The position numbers were made by a program, and so were the translations under genes. Below are positions 11,054-20,991 of a stretch of 64,000 bases of DNA, piece after piece (position 1 is the first letter of the stretch; the number at the start of each line of letters is the position of its first letter). This DNA is from CAVSWT01 sp963782985 (GTDB lineage Bacteria; Bacteroidota; Ignavibacteria; Ignavibacteriales; Ignavibacteriaceae). The DNA lies in NCBI GenBank assembly GCA_963782985.1, contig CAWALU010000014.1, positions 186,001 through 250,000 of the forward strand, read 5' to 3'. The notes beneath the pieces are model-generated. The model was not told where the DNA came from. It saw only the letters and a program-made list of their open reading frames with translations, and searched no databases.

Positions 11054-11110
11054 TCTACTTGCTCTTAACTTGCTCTTGATCTTGATCTTACACTTGAACT
11101 TACACTCCCC
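11054..11110 (+). repeat. Degenerate hexamer tract (TTGAAC/TTGATC/TTACAC) before operator copy B
   Basis: The sequence from about 11054 to 11104 runs in near six-base steps (TTGCTC, TTGATC, TTGATC, TTACAC, TTGAAC, TTACAC) and ends in a C run just before the GTTACA repeat. A similar tract precedes copy C at 15423-15470, so the tract and operator are a compound element. Copy A has only a weak version (8865-8890). Confidence 0.5.
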
Positions 11111-11114
11111 CCAA

Positions 11115-11153
11115 TGTTACAAATCTTATATTAAAAGTTACAAATGAGGTAGA
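11115..11153 (+). promoter_or_regulatory. Direct-repeat operator candidate, copy B
   Basis: GTTACA at 11116-11121 and 11137-11142, 21 bases apart, with AAATCTTATATTAAAA between and AAATGAGGTAGAGAAA after. It is nearly base-for-base identical to copy C over this span. It is 72 bases upstream of the YCF48-like gene. Confidence 0.65.
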
Positions 11154-11214
11154 GAAATTATCCCTTGTATTGCATTTTAGAACAGCAACTTAAAATGTAA
11201 ATAAGGAGGATAAA

Positions 11215-12489
11215 ATGAAAGCAATAATAATTGTTACGGCAATAATATTTAGCGCAAATTTTAACTTAGCACAGCAATGGCAAAATCTTAATTTCCCGCA
11301 GAATAAAAATATTAACGATGTTAGCTTTAATGAAAAGGAAATTGCATTTGTTGTAGGTGACAGCGGTATGTTTTTAAAAACAAAAGATAATGGGGCAACA
11401 TGGCAGTCAATTGATTCCAAAACTGCTTCAAATCTTCAATCAATCTTTTTTATTGGGCAAACAGGTTATCTCGCAGGAAATTCTGGTAAAATAATTAAAT
11501 TCGATAATGAGGGAAATATTTTAGAGGATATATCAGTTAGCCACTTTTTTAATATTAATGACATAATGTTTAGAAATAGTCTTAAAGGATTAGCTGTTGG
11601 TACAAAAGAAGTTTTTATTGACGGTGCAAAATATTTTTTGCCATCTGTACTACTTACAATTAATGGCGGATCATACTGGAAGGAAATTCATTTTGATTAC
11701 CAGGGCAGCCTAAATGCTGCAGCTTATATCGATGATAAAATTGTATTTGCTGTTGGAGACAATGGAAGATTTATTAAATCTACTGACGGCGGATATAGCT
11801 GGAATTTAAAGTCTTTAAATATTTCATTAAATCTAAATGATATAGAAGTTTTGCCTGATTACAATATAGTTATTGCAGGTGATAATGGAATTATCCTACT
11901 TTCTCGTGATCTTGGTGAAACCTGGTCGTCTATTCCTCTCCCCAATTATTATCATTTCAATAAAATATCATATAAAAAGAATGACTGTATATTTTGTGCG
12001 GGTACAAAAGAGGTTAGAATAGACGGAGTAAAATATTTTATGGCAACAATAATTTCATTCTCTCTTCGTCAATTATCCTGGCACGAAGAATATAGCTTTA
12101 AAAGAGGAGAATATAATTCAATTTCATTTAGCTGCGAATCAGAATTTGCATTGGCAGTCGGTAATAACGGTGCTGCCGTATCCTTAGGCGGGAGAAAAGA
12201 AATAAAATCAACTAAAAAAATAATAACACAGTCTTATAATTTGCAGAATTATCCTAATCCATTTAATCCATCAACCAAAATCAGCTATACAATTCCGCAG
12301 GCAACATTTGTAAAAATAAAATTATTTAATTCCCTGGGTGAAGAAATTTCTCAACTTATTAATGAAGAAAAAGAACCAGGAAGATATGAAATAGATTTCA
12401 ATGCTTCTGGGTTATCAAGCGGTGTTTATTTCTGCGTTATTGAATCGGGTGACTTAGTTGAGACAAAAAAAATGTTACTCCTGCGATAA
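11215..12489 (+). CDS. Secreted YCF48/sortilin-like beta-propeller protein with T9SS sorting domain
   Basis: A 424-residue exported protein. Signal peptide at 1-20 (to NLAQQ). Residues about 20-325 contain repeated WD-like blades with motifs such as KDNGATWQSI, TDGGYSWN and SRDLGETWSS, as in photosystem-assembly YCF48-like and BNR/sortilin-like propellers. The C-terminal 80 residues are a type A T9SS sorting domain: NYPNPFNPSTKISY, the IDFNASGLSSGVYF core and the final KKMLLLR. It is therefore secreted through type IX secretion and probably anchored or released at the surface. Start chosen at ATG after AAGGAGG (about 11204), a strong site. Intact. Operator copy B is directly upstream. Function of the propeller is unknown; protein or glycan binding is a guess. 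Confidence 0.85.
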   Translation: MKAIIIVTAIIFSANFNLAQQWQNLNFPQNKNINDVSFNEKEIAFVVGDSGMFLKTKDNGATWQSIDSKTASNLQSIFFIGQTGYLAGNSGKIIKFDNEGNILEDISVSHFFNINDIMFRNSLKGLAVGTKEVFIDGAKYFLPSVLLTINGGSYWKEIHFDYQGSLNAAAYIDDKIVFAVGDNGRFIKSTDGGYSWNLKSLNISLNLNDIEVLPDYNIVIAGDNGIILLSRDLGETWSSIPLPNYYHFNKISYKKNDCIFCAGTKEVRIDGVKYFMATIISFSLRQLSWHEEYSFKRGEYNSISFSCESEFALAVGNNGAAVSLGGRKEIKSTKKIITQSYNLQNYPNPFNPSTKISYTIPQATFVKIKLFNSLGEEISQLINEEKEPGRYEIDFNASGLSSGVYFCVIESGDLVETKKMLLLR

Positions 12490-12747
12490 CTTAAAAACAA
12501 TTTTAATTTAAATGGAAATGTTAAGGAAGGTGTCTATAAGTTACAAAATTAGTTTAAGTGATTAGCCTGGCATTTCCTTCTGATCTTAATTAAAAGAAAC
12601 TTGAATAGAGAACCGCCAGGCTCCGTGGCTGTCCAAACATTTTTATGAAAGCACTTCTTAATTTCCTCTTTGCAATATCAAAAATAATTTGTAATATAAA
12701 GCAAATAATAATCCCCCCTGCTGTTATTCTACTAAAACAAAAATTTA
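12490..12747. other. Intergenic region upstream of the second kinase copy
   Basis: It holds an eight-base perfect inverted repeat, AGCCTGGC at 12564-12571 and GCCAGGCT at 12615-12622, with a 43-base loop. It also has a weak two-site match to the GTTACA element (GTTAAG at 12520, GTTACA at 12540, 20 bases apart). No ORF is convincing. The role of either element is unknown. Confidence 0.4.
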
Positions 12748-15349
12748 ATGAGCGATTTAATAGGTAAAACTATTTCACAGTACAAAATACTCCAACACAT
12801 TGGTAGTGGAGGTATGGGAGTTTTATATCTGTGTGAAGATTTAGAAATTAACCGTAAAGCAGTTTTAAAATTCCTTCCCGCCGAAATGGAAAATGATCCC
12901 GATATAAATTTAAGATTTAAGAGAGAAGCACAAGCAGCAGGTTCACTCAGCCATCCGAATATTGTTACCATTTATGATGTTGGAGTTTATGAAGAATAAA
13001 ACCTTCATAGCAATGGAATATGTTGAAGGAAAAACATTAAGGGAAATAATTGACAGCGATGAACTGACAATTGAACAGATAAAGGTTATCTCAATACAAA
13101 TTTGTGAAGGATTAAATGAAGCACACAACAAAGGAATAACACACAGAGATATAAAACCGGAAAATATACTGATAGATGAAAAAGGAAAAGTGAAGATTGT
13201 TGATTTCGGATTAGCCAAAATAAAAAATATAAGTAAAGAGATAACAAAAGCCGGCTCAACATTGGGGACAATTAAATATATGTCCCCCGAACAGATAAGA
13301 AATCAAAAAGTAGATCAGCGGACAGAATCTGGTCATTCGGAGTTATACTGTACGAAATGATTACAGGAAAATATCCATTTAAGGGAGAACACGACGCAAG
13401 TTTATTTTATTCAATAATAAATCAGAACCCGGAACCATTGGCAAGATACAAAACCGGTATAAGTGAGAGCTTGCAGAGAATAATAGACAAAGCGTTAGAC
13501 AAAGAACAAGAGAACAAGATACCAACATGTTGATGAAATTATTTCAGATATAAGAAGAGAGAAAAGAGAAAGCGGTGAATTTGCCGTAAGCAACTTGAAG
13601 AAAAAGAATACAAGATTAATAAAAAGAATTCTATTCATATCTACTGCTTTTTTAGGTATTGTTTAATATTTATTACGGTAAATTATTTTTTCAACAACGG
13701 ATAAAAAATAGTTAAACCGCCCAAGCATACACAATTAACCTTTGATGGAAATATTTATTTTTATGGATGGACAATTATTTGATAGATCTCAAATATCCCC
13801 GGATGGTCAGTTCACTGCTTATGTAGTTGGATAAAGGAAATGAAAAAAGTATTTATGTAAGGGATAATTCCGGAGGGCAAGCAATAGAAATTTTTAAAGG
13901 GTCAAAAATCTTACACTTCTTTAAGATGGTCTCCGAGTGGTAAAGAAATATTCTTTACTGCTAGTCGATTAATAATTCTGCTTAAATCAAGTTATATATA
14001 TACCGAAATTGGTGGAAAAGATCGAATTTGATTAAAGATATTGGCGGTATGGCATGTTGGTCCCCTAGTGGAAATTTAATAGCTGGCATTCATTCCTCAG
14101 CTAAGATTATAAGAATTATAAAAAGTGAAACAAATAAGTAGAAAAGCATTTAAACTGATGGTGATTTCACACGGATTTATGATATTGATTGGTCACCAAA
14201 TGGAGAAGAATAGTTTATCTTACAAGAAAATAGAAAAAAAATATTCTTTATGGACAATAAAAACAGATGGACACTACAAAAGAAAAAATATGGATGAAGA
14301 TAAGGCAATATATTCTCCAAGATGGTCCTCCAATGGAAAGTATATTATTACCTTCAGAAAAATGAAAGGACTAAGGATTTAATGAAGATAGAAATATTTT
14401 CAATAAACATCAGAATAGTAAATCTCAAGTTATTATAACAGGTTTAGAAGCATATGGATTTTCAATTACAAACGATAATAAAAAACTTATTTATACAAAA
14501 TATATTGGTTTTTCAAACTTATGGGTAATTAGTTATTAGGAAAGAAAAAAATCTTCGCAGATCAAAAAAATTAACTGAAGGAAACTTCGATAATAGAGAC
14601 TCCTGTATATATCTCCTGATGGAAAGAAGGTGGCTTTTGTGTACAAAAGGAATATTTATAAAATCAATATAAAGGGAGATTCAGTTAAACAGCTTACATT
14701 ATTAGATTCTGAATGTAGTAGCGCAAGCTGGACCCAGATGGAAAAGAAATAGCTTTTATTTCAGGTTCAAATATAGTTAAAGTTGAGACTAACGGAGGAT
14801 CGTTCAAAGATATTTAAAAAATATTTTGGAGGACGAGCTTATTGGGCTACAGAATCGAAATATTTTATAAGAAACGCGGAATCGTAATTTTTATATATTT
14901 AATTTGAAAACAGGAGAAAAAGAAAGTTTTGTGGCAAATGATAATATCGGCTGGATGTTTAGCCCACTGTATCTCCAGATAATTCAAATATAGCATATTT
15001 TGGAATCGTAATTTGATGATAAATTGATTGGTCTATGGGTAATTTCAATAAATGATTCATTCACATAAATTAATACTTGGAGGTGATATTATATCCTATT
15101 GAAATGGTCAAAGGATGGAAAATGGATTTATGTTACAATGATGATAATAAAATCTACGGAAATAATAAAGGTATCAACAATCACGGCTTCACTAAGTTAT
15201 AGATAAATAATTATACCTCACGGCGTTCAAGAGAGTAGGATCTCCTGTTGATATTACGCCGGATGGAAAAAAAATAGTTTGTACCGTTGATTGAAACCAA
15301 TTCTGATGTCTGGATGATAGAAAACTTTAACCCGGATGTGGAGCAGTAA
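12748..15349 (+). pseudogene. Membrane Ser/Thr kinase with PD40 propeller, copy 2, heavily decayed
   Basis: Paralogue of the gene at 4092-6657, nearly identical in parts of the kinase domain (AVLKFLPAEMENDPD, then HRDIKPENILIDEKG and DFGLAKIKNIS) and ending with the same SDVWMIENFNPDVE tail. An insertion of T near 12997 breaks it at GVYEE. Another shift occurs near 13325 in the SFGV region. From there to the end no frame stays open for more than about 85 codons, although propeller motifs are still readable (SLRWSPSG, YSPRWSSNG, DNIGWMF, TPDGKK). I count at least ten separate lesions. Unlike copy 1 the activation segment here is correct (AGSTLGTIKYMSPEQ), so each copy records the ancestral sequence where the other is damaged. 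Clearly a dead gene. It is not followed by a second hybrid regulator; operator copy C and a sialidase gene come next. Confidence 0.85.
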
Positions 15350-15370
15350 GTCAAAATTGAAAAGTCAAAT
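15348..15370 (+). repeat. Dispersed intergenic repeat (AAGTCAAAATTGAAAAGTC family), copy 1
   Basis: Directly after the kinase pseudogene stop. Reverse-complement relatives lie at 26480-26505 and 63531-63555, all intergenic. Short and AT-rich, so only moderate confidence that the copies are related. Confidence 0.4.
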
Positions 15371-15421
15371 TTCAAAAAATTAGTCTTACTGTAAAACTCA
15401 AATCAATCTTTAAATCTGCTT

Positions 15422-15470
15422 TCTTGAACTTTAACTTCCTCTTGAACTTACACTTGAAATTGCACCTCCC
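15422..15470 (+). repeat. Degenerate hexamer tract before operator copy C
   Basis: TTGAAC, TTAACT, TTGAAC, TTACAC and TTGAAA steps followed by CTCCCCC, matching the tract at 11054-11110. See that entry for interpretation. Confidence 0.5.
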
Positions 15471-15474
15471 CCAA

Positions 15475-15513
15475 TGTTACAAATCTTATATTAAAAGTTA
15501 CAAATAAGGTAGA
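15475..15513 (+). promoter_or_regulatory. Direct-repeat operator candidate, copy C
   Basis: GTTACA at 15476-15481 and 15497-15502, 21 bases apart, followed by AAATAAGGTAGAGAAA. It is 79 bases upstream of the sialidase-like start at 15582. Confidence 0.65.
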
Positions 15514-15581
15514 GAAACCATTCCATATAAAAGATATTGAGCATAAACAAACTGCTAATATTAATTTATAAGGAGGTTACT

Positions 15582-17908
15582 ATGAGAACGTCATTTTTAC
15601 TTTTAATAATAATTTTGTTGAATATACAGTTTTCATCAATTGCTCAGCAAATAGAAAATGTGAAGAAAAATAAGTCGATAAGAAATTTGACTAATCATCA
15701 AATAAAAATGCACCATAAAACTTCACTAAATACAAATTCATCAGAAACTAATATTTCTGGAGAAGGCGCTAATGTAATAGCAGGTTTTCAAAAATTGCCT
15801 GGTCAGGATCCCAATATTTCATATTATGAAACAACACCAATAGCCTTATCAAATGGAAATATTATGATTTTATGGTCCTCTATTGATACTTACGATTATT
15901 ATGATAAAGATTCCCTTTTTTGCATTGTGAGTAGTGACGGAGGCTCTACCTGGAATAATAAAAAACTAATAACACTCTCCCCTTTCAACACTATTTATTA
16001 TCTAACCGCAATGCAGACTAATAGCGGCAGGATAATTGTTTTTTGGATAGATGCTTCTAATTTGACTTTAAAAATGGTTTATTCAGATAATAATGGTGAT
16101 TCATGGAGTTCAATTAAATCAATTGCATCTGCATATTCTACCTGGTATCCGGCGGTTTCTCAATCTGAAGACAGCACTATCTATTTGAGCTACAGCCGGG
16201 ACGTAATCAATGATTTTAGTTATGCTGATATAGTGGTAAGAAAAAGTAAAGATGATGGTTTAACCTGGAGTAAAGAAAAAATATTAGCCAATAATCAGGT
16301 AAGTGAAAATATGGGCAGCATTGTCCAAATAAATAATTTTGAACTTTTGGCTGTTTATTCAAGAGAACTTGGCAGCAGCTGGGGTATAGTAAACCGTAGA
16401 AGCTATGACGGCGGCGATACTGGAGTGCTGAATCTGTATTATATGATAGTCCGAAAAATGATGACAACTGCCGCGTATTAAGGATAAATCAAGATACTCT
16501 ATACCTGGTTTACTTAACCAGGAGCGGCTTTTTTTATGAAGATTTTTATTATTTAATAAGTGAAGATAATGGACATACCTGGAGTAACCCTGTTCAATTT
16601 ACAAAGTATGCCGGGTTTGACGGCTGGATTTCTAATCTTACTTTATACCATAAAAGACCATTCATTTCTTTTACATCTGCTCGATGGCAAACGGTTTATA
16701 ACACGCCCGAAATTTGGTATGGAACCATAGGCATAACAGAAGATAAAAATCCGCCTCCCGCGGTTCTTTACAACAGTCTTTATCAATATTATTTTGAGCC
16801 GAATAAATTAGAAACAATTTTAGGAAATATTGCAGATGAATCCGGGATTAAATCTGCCCAGGTTAATTTTTCATTAAACGGCGGCGCTGAATATTCAATA
16901 GAATTATTTGACGACAGTAAACATAATGATTGGGGATTTGGGGATGATATCTTTGCTGCTAAAGCTGGTCAGTTTGCACTCGGCGATCATATAGACTATA
17001 GCTTTAATGTTACTGATGCAACAGACAATATTATTAATGTTCAGGGGTTTTCTTTAGATGTAGTTGAGCATGGCGAGCCTATTAATCCAAATAAAGGTTT
17101 TGAAGAATCACCCTTAGGATTTACGAGCAATACAACTGGATGGAATTTTTACGTTACTGATCCTGCTTCAGCATCTTTTGAAATAATAGATGACACAGTT
17201 AAAGAAGGAAATCGCGCTCTTAAAATTGAAGTATCAGCTTTAGGAGAAAATAGTTGGGACATTGGAGCCGTAAACCAGCCATATATTTTAGAAAAAAATG
17301 TTCCTTATAGATTTTTATTTTGGGCTAAATCTGACAAAAATAATATCTTTGCAGATTTTGCTTTAGGCAAACAGGAAGGCGGCTATTTTACCGAATGGCT
17401 CTCCGCGTATAATACAGTAATTAGCGCTGAATGGCAGGAATATTCATTTGATTTTATTCCACAGGCTAATACCGGGATGGCGCGCATTACGTTTAGTCTG
17501 GATGAAGATAAATTATATTTGCCAGCCAATTTTTACATTGATGATTTACGCATAGTTAAACTTGGTGCAACTGTTAATGTTGATGAAAGAACTTCCGAAA
17601 TCCCACAAAAATTTTCATTAGAGCAAAACTATCCAAATCCATTTAATCCAACTACCAGTATTCAGTACTCAGTGGGCAGTCAATCTCATATCGTTTTAAA
17701 AGTTTATGATGTTTTGGGAAATGAAGCGGCAGTTCTGGTAAATGAAGAAAAACCAGCCGGTACTTATGAAGTTAATTTCGATGCGGTCAATTCCGAAAAC
17801 GGAAGAGAGCTTTCCAGCGGAGTTTATTTTTATCGCATAGCGATCCATTCGGATAAGATTCAAGCCGGTGATTTTGTTGAGACAAAGAAAATGATTTTAC
17901 TGAGATAG
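15582..17908 (+). pseudogene. Sialidase/BNR-repeat secreted protein with carbohydrate-binding-like domain and T9SS tail, one frameshift
   Basis: An exported protein of about 775 residues in two frames. ATG at 15582 follows a strong AAGGAGG site; the longer frame beginning at 15537 lacks one. Signal peptide MRTSFLLLIIILLNIQFSSIAQ. The six-bladed sialidase-like region shows Asp-box motifs SSDGGSTWNN, SDNNGDSWSS, SKDDGLTWSK and, after the break, SEDNGHTWSN. The frame changes near 16420 (SYDGG to RYWSAES) by a one-base difference and then stays open to the end. The second half holds a CBM4/9-like beta-sandwich (FEESPLGF to FYIDDLRIVKLG) and a T9SS sorting domain (NYPNPFNPTTSIQYS to KKMILLR). Role inferred: extracellular glycan hydrolysis or binding. 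Real sialidase activity is not proven, since the Arg triad cannot be assigned with confidence. Confidence 0.8.
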
Positions 17909-17964
17909 AGTAACTCTTTAATAGTAATGTAAATTCTTAAGCAATATAATTAAAAGGAGTCGAT

Positions 17965-20132
17965 ATGAAACAGAAGCTATTTTTTATTTTCGTTTTAAAT
18001 ATTTTGTATATGATTTCAATCTGTGGTCAAATTGAAAAGCCTCCGTTAGCAAAAGTTCAAATAGAAACGAAGGAATATCATGGCGTTAAAATAGACGACC
18101 CATATAGCTACATGCAGAATTTTAATGACGAAAGGGTTCAAAATTGGGTGAATGAAAATGCGGAATATGGAAGAAACTTTTTAGACAACTTGCCCAACAG
18201 AGAAAAATTAAAAGTAGCTGTAACAAGAGCCCTTACCATCGAAAGAGAATTGATGAACAACTTTAGAGAAAAAAATAATAAATATTACTACAAAAAAACA
18301 AAGCTGCCTGAAAACCAGGGGAAAATTTATGTTAGAGAAAAAGGAAGTATTAATGAAAAAGTTTTGTTTGATCCGGTGGAATATAAATCTGCTTCCGGAA
18401 AAATATATGATATAAACACCTTTGATTTTTCGCAAGATGGTAATTTAGTTTTAATCGATTTATTTCCCATGGACGGAAGCGAAATAAATGAGGCAGTGGT
18501 TCTCAATTTAAAAGCTAATAAAGTTTTAGCCGATACCTTAAAAGAAATTGAAGGAGGGCCTGCAATTTTACCTGATGGTTCCGGAGTCTATTATTCAAAA
18601 GCAAAAATTGAAAATGGTAAAAAAATTAATTCCGACTTTAATGTTTTCGCTCATAATTTTGGAATCAATCAGAATAACGATAAGATGGTTTTTTCATTAG
18701 TAAATAATCCTGAGCTTAATCTTTCTCCCAATGATTGGCTTTGGGTTCAGCCCGACCCCTTATTAGATTATTCCTATGCTTTGGCTTGGGGTGTGACTTA
18801 TGGTGATATTTATATTACTTCTACTAAAAACTTAAAACATGGTAAGGCTGAATGGAAAAAAATCTTTGATAAAGAAGATAAGGTTTTAAACTTCTATACT
18901 TTTAATAATAGTATTTATGTGTTAACACAAAAAAACGGACTAAATGGTGAAGTATTAAAAACATCTTTAGAAGAACCCGATCTTTCTAATGCAGATGTTA
19001 TTATTCCTTTGGGAAATAATAGTATACAAAATATGGTACTTGCAAATAATAATCTTTATTTCAGCGGCAGAGATGTTATGAAAGGAATACTTGGTTATGT
19101 AAACTTAAATGATCCCGATAAAAAAGTTAATTCCATCAGTCTTCCCTACTCAGGACTTGCCTCTATATGGCAATATGAAGATCAGCCCGGAATTTATTTC
19201 AATCTTAATTCATGGATACATCCTACTAAGGAATTTTACTATGATCCATCAATAAATCAAAGCAAAGAAATTAAACTTTTTAATAATGAAATAGATTTAT
19301 CTTTTCTTGATGATTACGCGGTTGAAGAAATAGAAATAAAAGCCAGAGATGGAATTATGGTTCCTCTTTCCCTAATCCACAAAAAAAATATGAAGAAAAA
19401 CGGAAATAATTTTGTTGATATGTATGGATATGGCTCTTATGGAAATTCCATTGGTCCATATTTTATCGGCGGAAAATTACCTGAGTTGGAAGAAGGTTTT
19501 GTATTAGCGTACACTCACGTTAGAGGCGGAGGTGAAAAAGGAGAAGCCTGGCATTTGGCCGGTATGAAACAAAACAAACCGAATACATGGCGCGATTTTA
19601 TTGATTGCGCTGAATATTTAATAGACAACAAAATAACCAGCAAAGGGAAAATTGCATGCCGCGGAGGCAGTGCAGGGGGCATACTTATCGGTATGGCAAT
19701 TACGGAAAGGCCTGATCTTTTAAAGTTGCTGTTCCGATGGTTGGATGTTTAAATGCTTTAATTTTTGAAGACACACCTAATGGCATCTGGAATGTTAATG
19801 AATTCGGTACTTATAAAAACCCCGATGAATTTAAATATCTATTAGAAATGGATGCATATCATCATATTAATAATGGTACAGAATATCCTTCACTGCTTAT
19901 AACTGCAGGCGCTAATGATTCACGTGTTGTTGAATGGATGCCTGTAAAATTTTATGCTAAAATGTCAGCGGCAAATTCTTCAAACCCTGTCATACTTAGA
20001 TTTGATTATGGAGGAGGACATTGGGCTAATGGATTTGATGAAGAAGTAAATTATAACGTTGATGTTGTTGGTTTTATTTTATCCCAGCTTGGTGTGCCCG
20101 GTTATAATTCAATTGTGCAAACAAAAAATTAA
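17965..20132 (+). pseudogene. Prolyl oligopeptidase family (S9A) serine peptidase, one frameshift
   Basis: About 720 residues when joined. Signal peptide MKQKLFFIFVLNILYMISICGQ. The N-terminal block (EYHGVKIDDPYSYMQN) and propeller lead to the alpha/beta-hydrolase domain with the nucleophile in GGSAGGILIG. The frame then breaks at the T run near 19720: the second frame continues VAVPMVGCLNALIF and carries the catalytic Asp (AGANDSRV) and His (GGGHWANG). One missing T in the TTTT run would restore DLFKVAVPMVG, so this is a homopolymer deletion. If real, the triad is split and the enzyme is dead. ATG follows AAAAGGAGTCG, a good site. It is 56 bases downstream of the sialidase and could share its transcript. 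The family cleaves short proline-containing peptides, here probably in the periplasm. Confidence 0.85.
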
Positions 20133-20154
20133 ATTAACTAAAAGAGGTGTTATT

Positions 20155-20895
20155 ATGTTTAGAATAAATAATTTCATTTTGTTGCTGCTGCTGTTTTTAC
20201 CAATTACGACATTTACTCAAAATCAAAACTCCTCGACAGAAGAGGAAGCAATTAAGCAAGTTATAATGAATGAAACTAAAAGCTGGGCTAAAAGAGATTT
20301 TGACGAATGGGCAAAATACTGGGCTCATGAAAATTATGTATTTAAGATGTTTTCTGGTTATGGAGATTCTATTCAATACGGGGAAAAATTAGGCTGGGAT
20401 TCAGTAAAAGCCGATGCCAAGTATTTTTTTAATAAATACATCAAACCATTTGATTTGGATATTAGCAGGTCCGATTGGAATATTAGGAGTTTCAATAATT
20501 GTGCATGGGCATATTATATACAGACTAACATTTTTGAAGGGGATACGCAAAATCCAATTAGATATAGAGAGGTTAGATTTTTAGAAAAGAAAAATGGTGA
20601 TTGGAAAATTGTTTATTTAGCCGCCGTAAATTTATCGTCCTATAATTTAGAATACAATATAAATGATGTTGGGTATAAACTGCTGGATGAAAATAAATTT
20701 AAAGATGCTATTGATATATTCAAAAAGAATGTAGAATTATATCCAAAATCATCTAATGTTTATGATAGCCTCGGTGAAGCATATATGAAAAATGGAGATA
20801 AAGAATTAGCAATTGAAAATTATAAAAAATCTTTGGTACTCGATCCGAAAAATGATAATGCTAAAAAAATGCTTAAGGAATTAGGAGAGAAATAA
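20155..20895 (+). CDS. Exported NTF2-like/TPR protein
   Basis: A 246-residue protein. I take ATG 20155, which has AAAGAGGTG upstream and gives a signal peptide (FILLLLLFLPITTFTQ); the longer frame from 20059 overlaps the peptidase. Residues about 25-150 look like an NTF2/SnoaL-type domain (EEEAIKQVIMNETKSWAKRDFDEW, ending REVRFLEKKNGDWKIVYLAA). Residues about 165-246 are two TPR-like repeats (YKLLDENKFKDAIDIF and YDSLGEAYMKNGDKELAIENY). TPR modules mediate protein contacts; the substrate or partner is unknown. It lies 22 bases after the prolyl oligopeptidase and probably belongs to its operon. A hairpin terminator follows. Confidence 0.75.
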   Translation: MFRINNFILLLLLFLPITTFTQNQNSSTEEEAIKQVIMNETKSWAKRDFDEWAKYWAHENYVFKMFSGYGDSIQYGEKLGWDSVKADAKYFFNKYIKPFDLDISRSDWNIRSFNNCAWAYYIQTNIFEGDTQNPIRYREVRFLEKKNGDWKIVYLAAVNLSSYNLEYNINDVGYKLLDENKFKDAIDIFKKNVELYPKSSNVYDSLGEAYMKNGDKELAIENYKKSLVLDPKNDNAKKMLKELGEK

Positions 20896-20922
20896 AAAAT
20901 AATCATTTAACTATTGTCATCT

Positions 20923-20977
20923 TATAAAGTGAGTTTCATACCTATCCTCGATTATTAGGATGATTCTCACTTTTATA
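20923..20977. terminator. Bidirectional hairpin terminator between convergent genes
   Basis: TATAAAGTGAG pairs with CTCACTTTTATA, with an inner stem TCCT/AGGA. It lies between the stop at 20895 (+) and the stop at 20992 (-), with T-rich ends both ways. Confidence 0.6.
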
Positions 20978-20991
20978 ATTTTGGAAATACC

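Noticed and set aside
15537..15581. Longer start of the sialidase-like protein
   Set aside because: No binding site; ATG 15582 follows AAGGAGG and begins a clean signal peptide.
20059..20154. Longer start of the NTF2/TPR protein
   Set aside because: It overlaps the prolyl oligopeptidase reading frame, lacks a binding site, and hides the signal peptide; ATG 20155 fits better.
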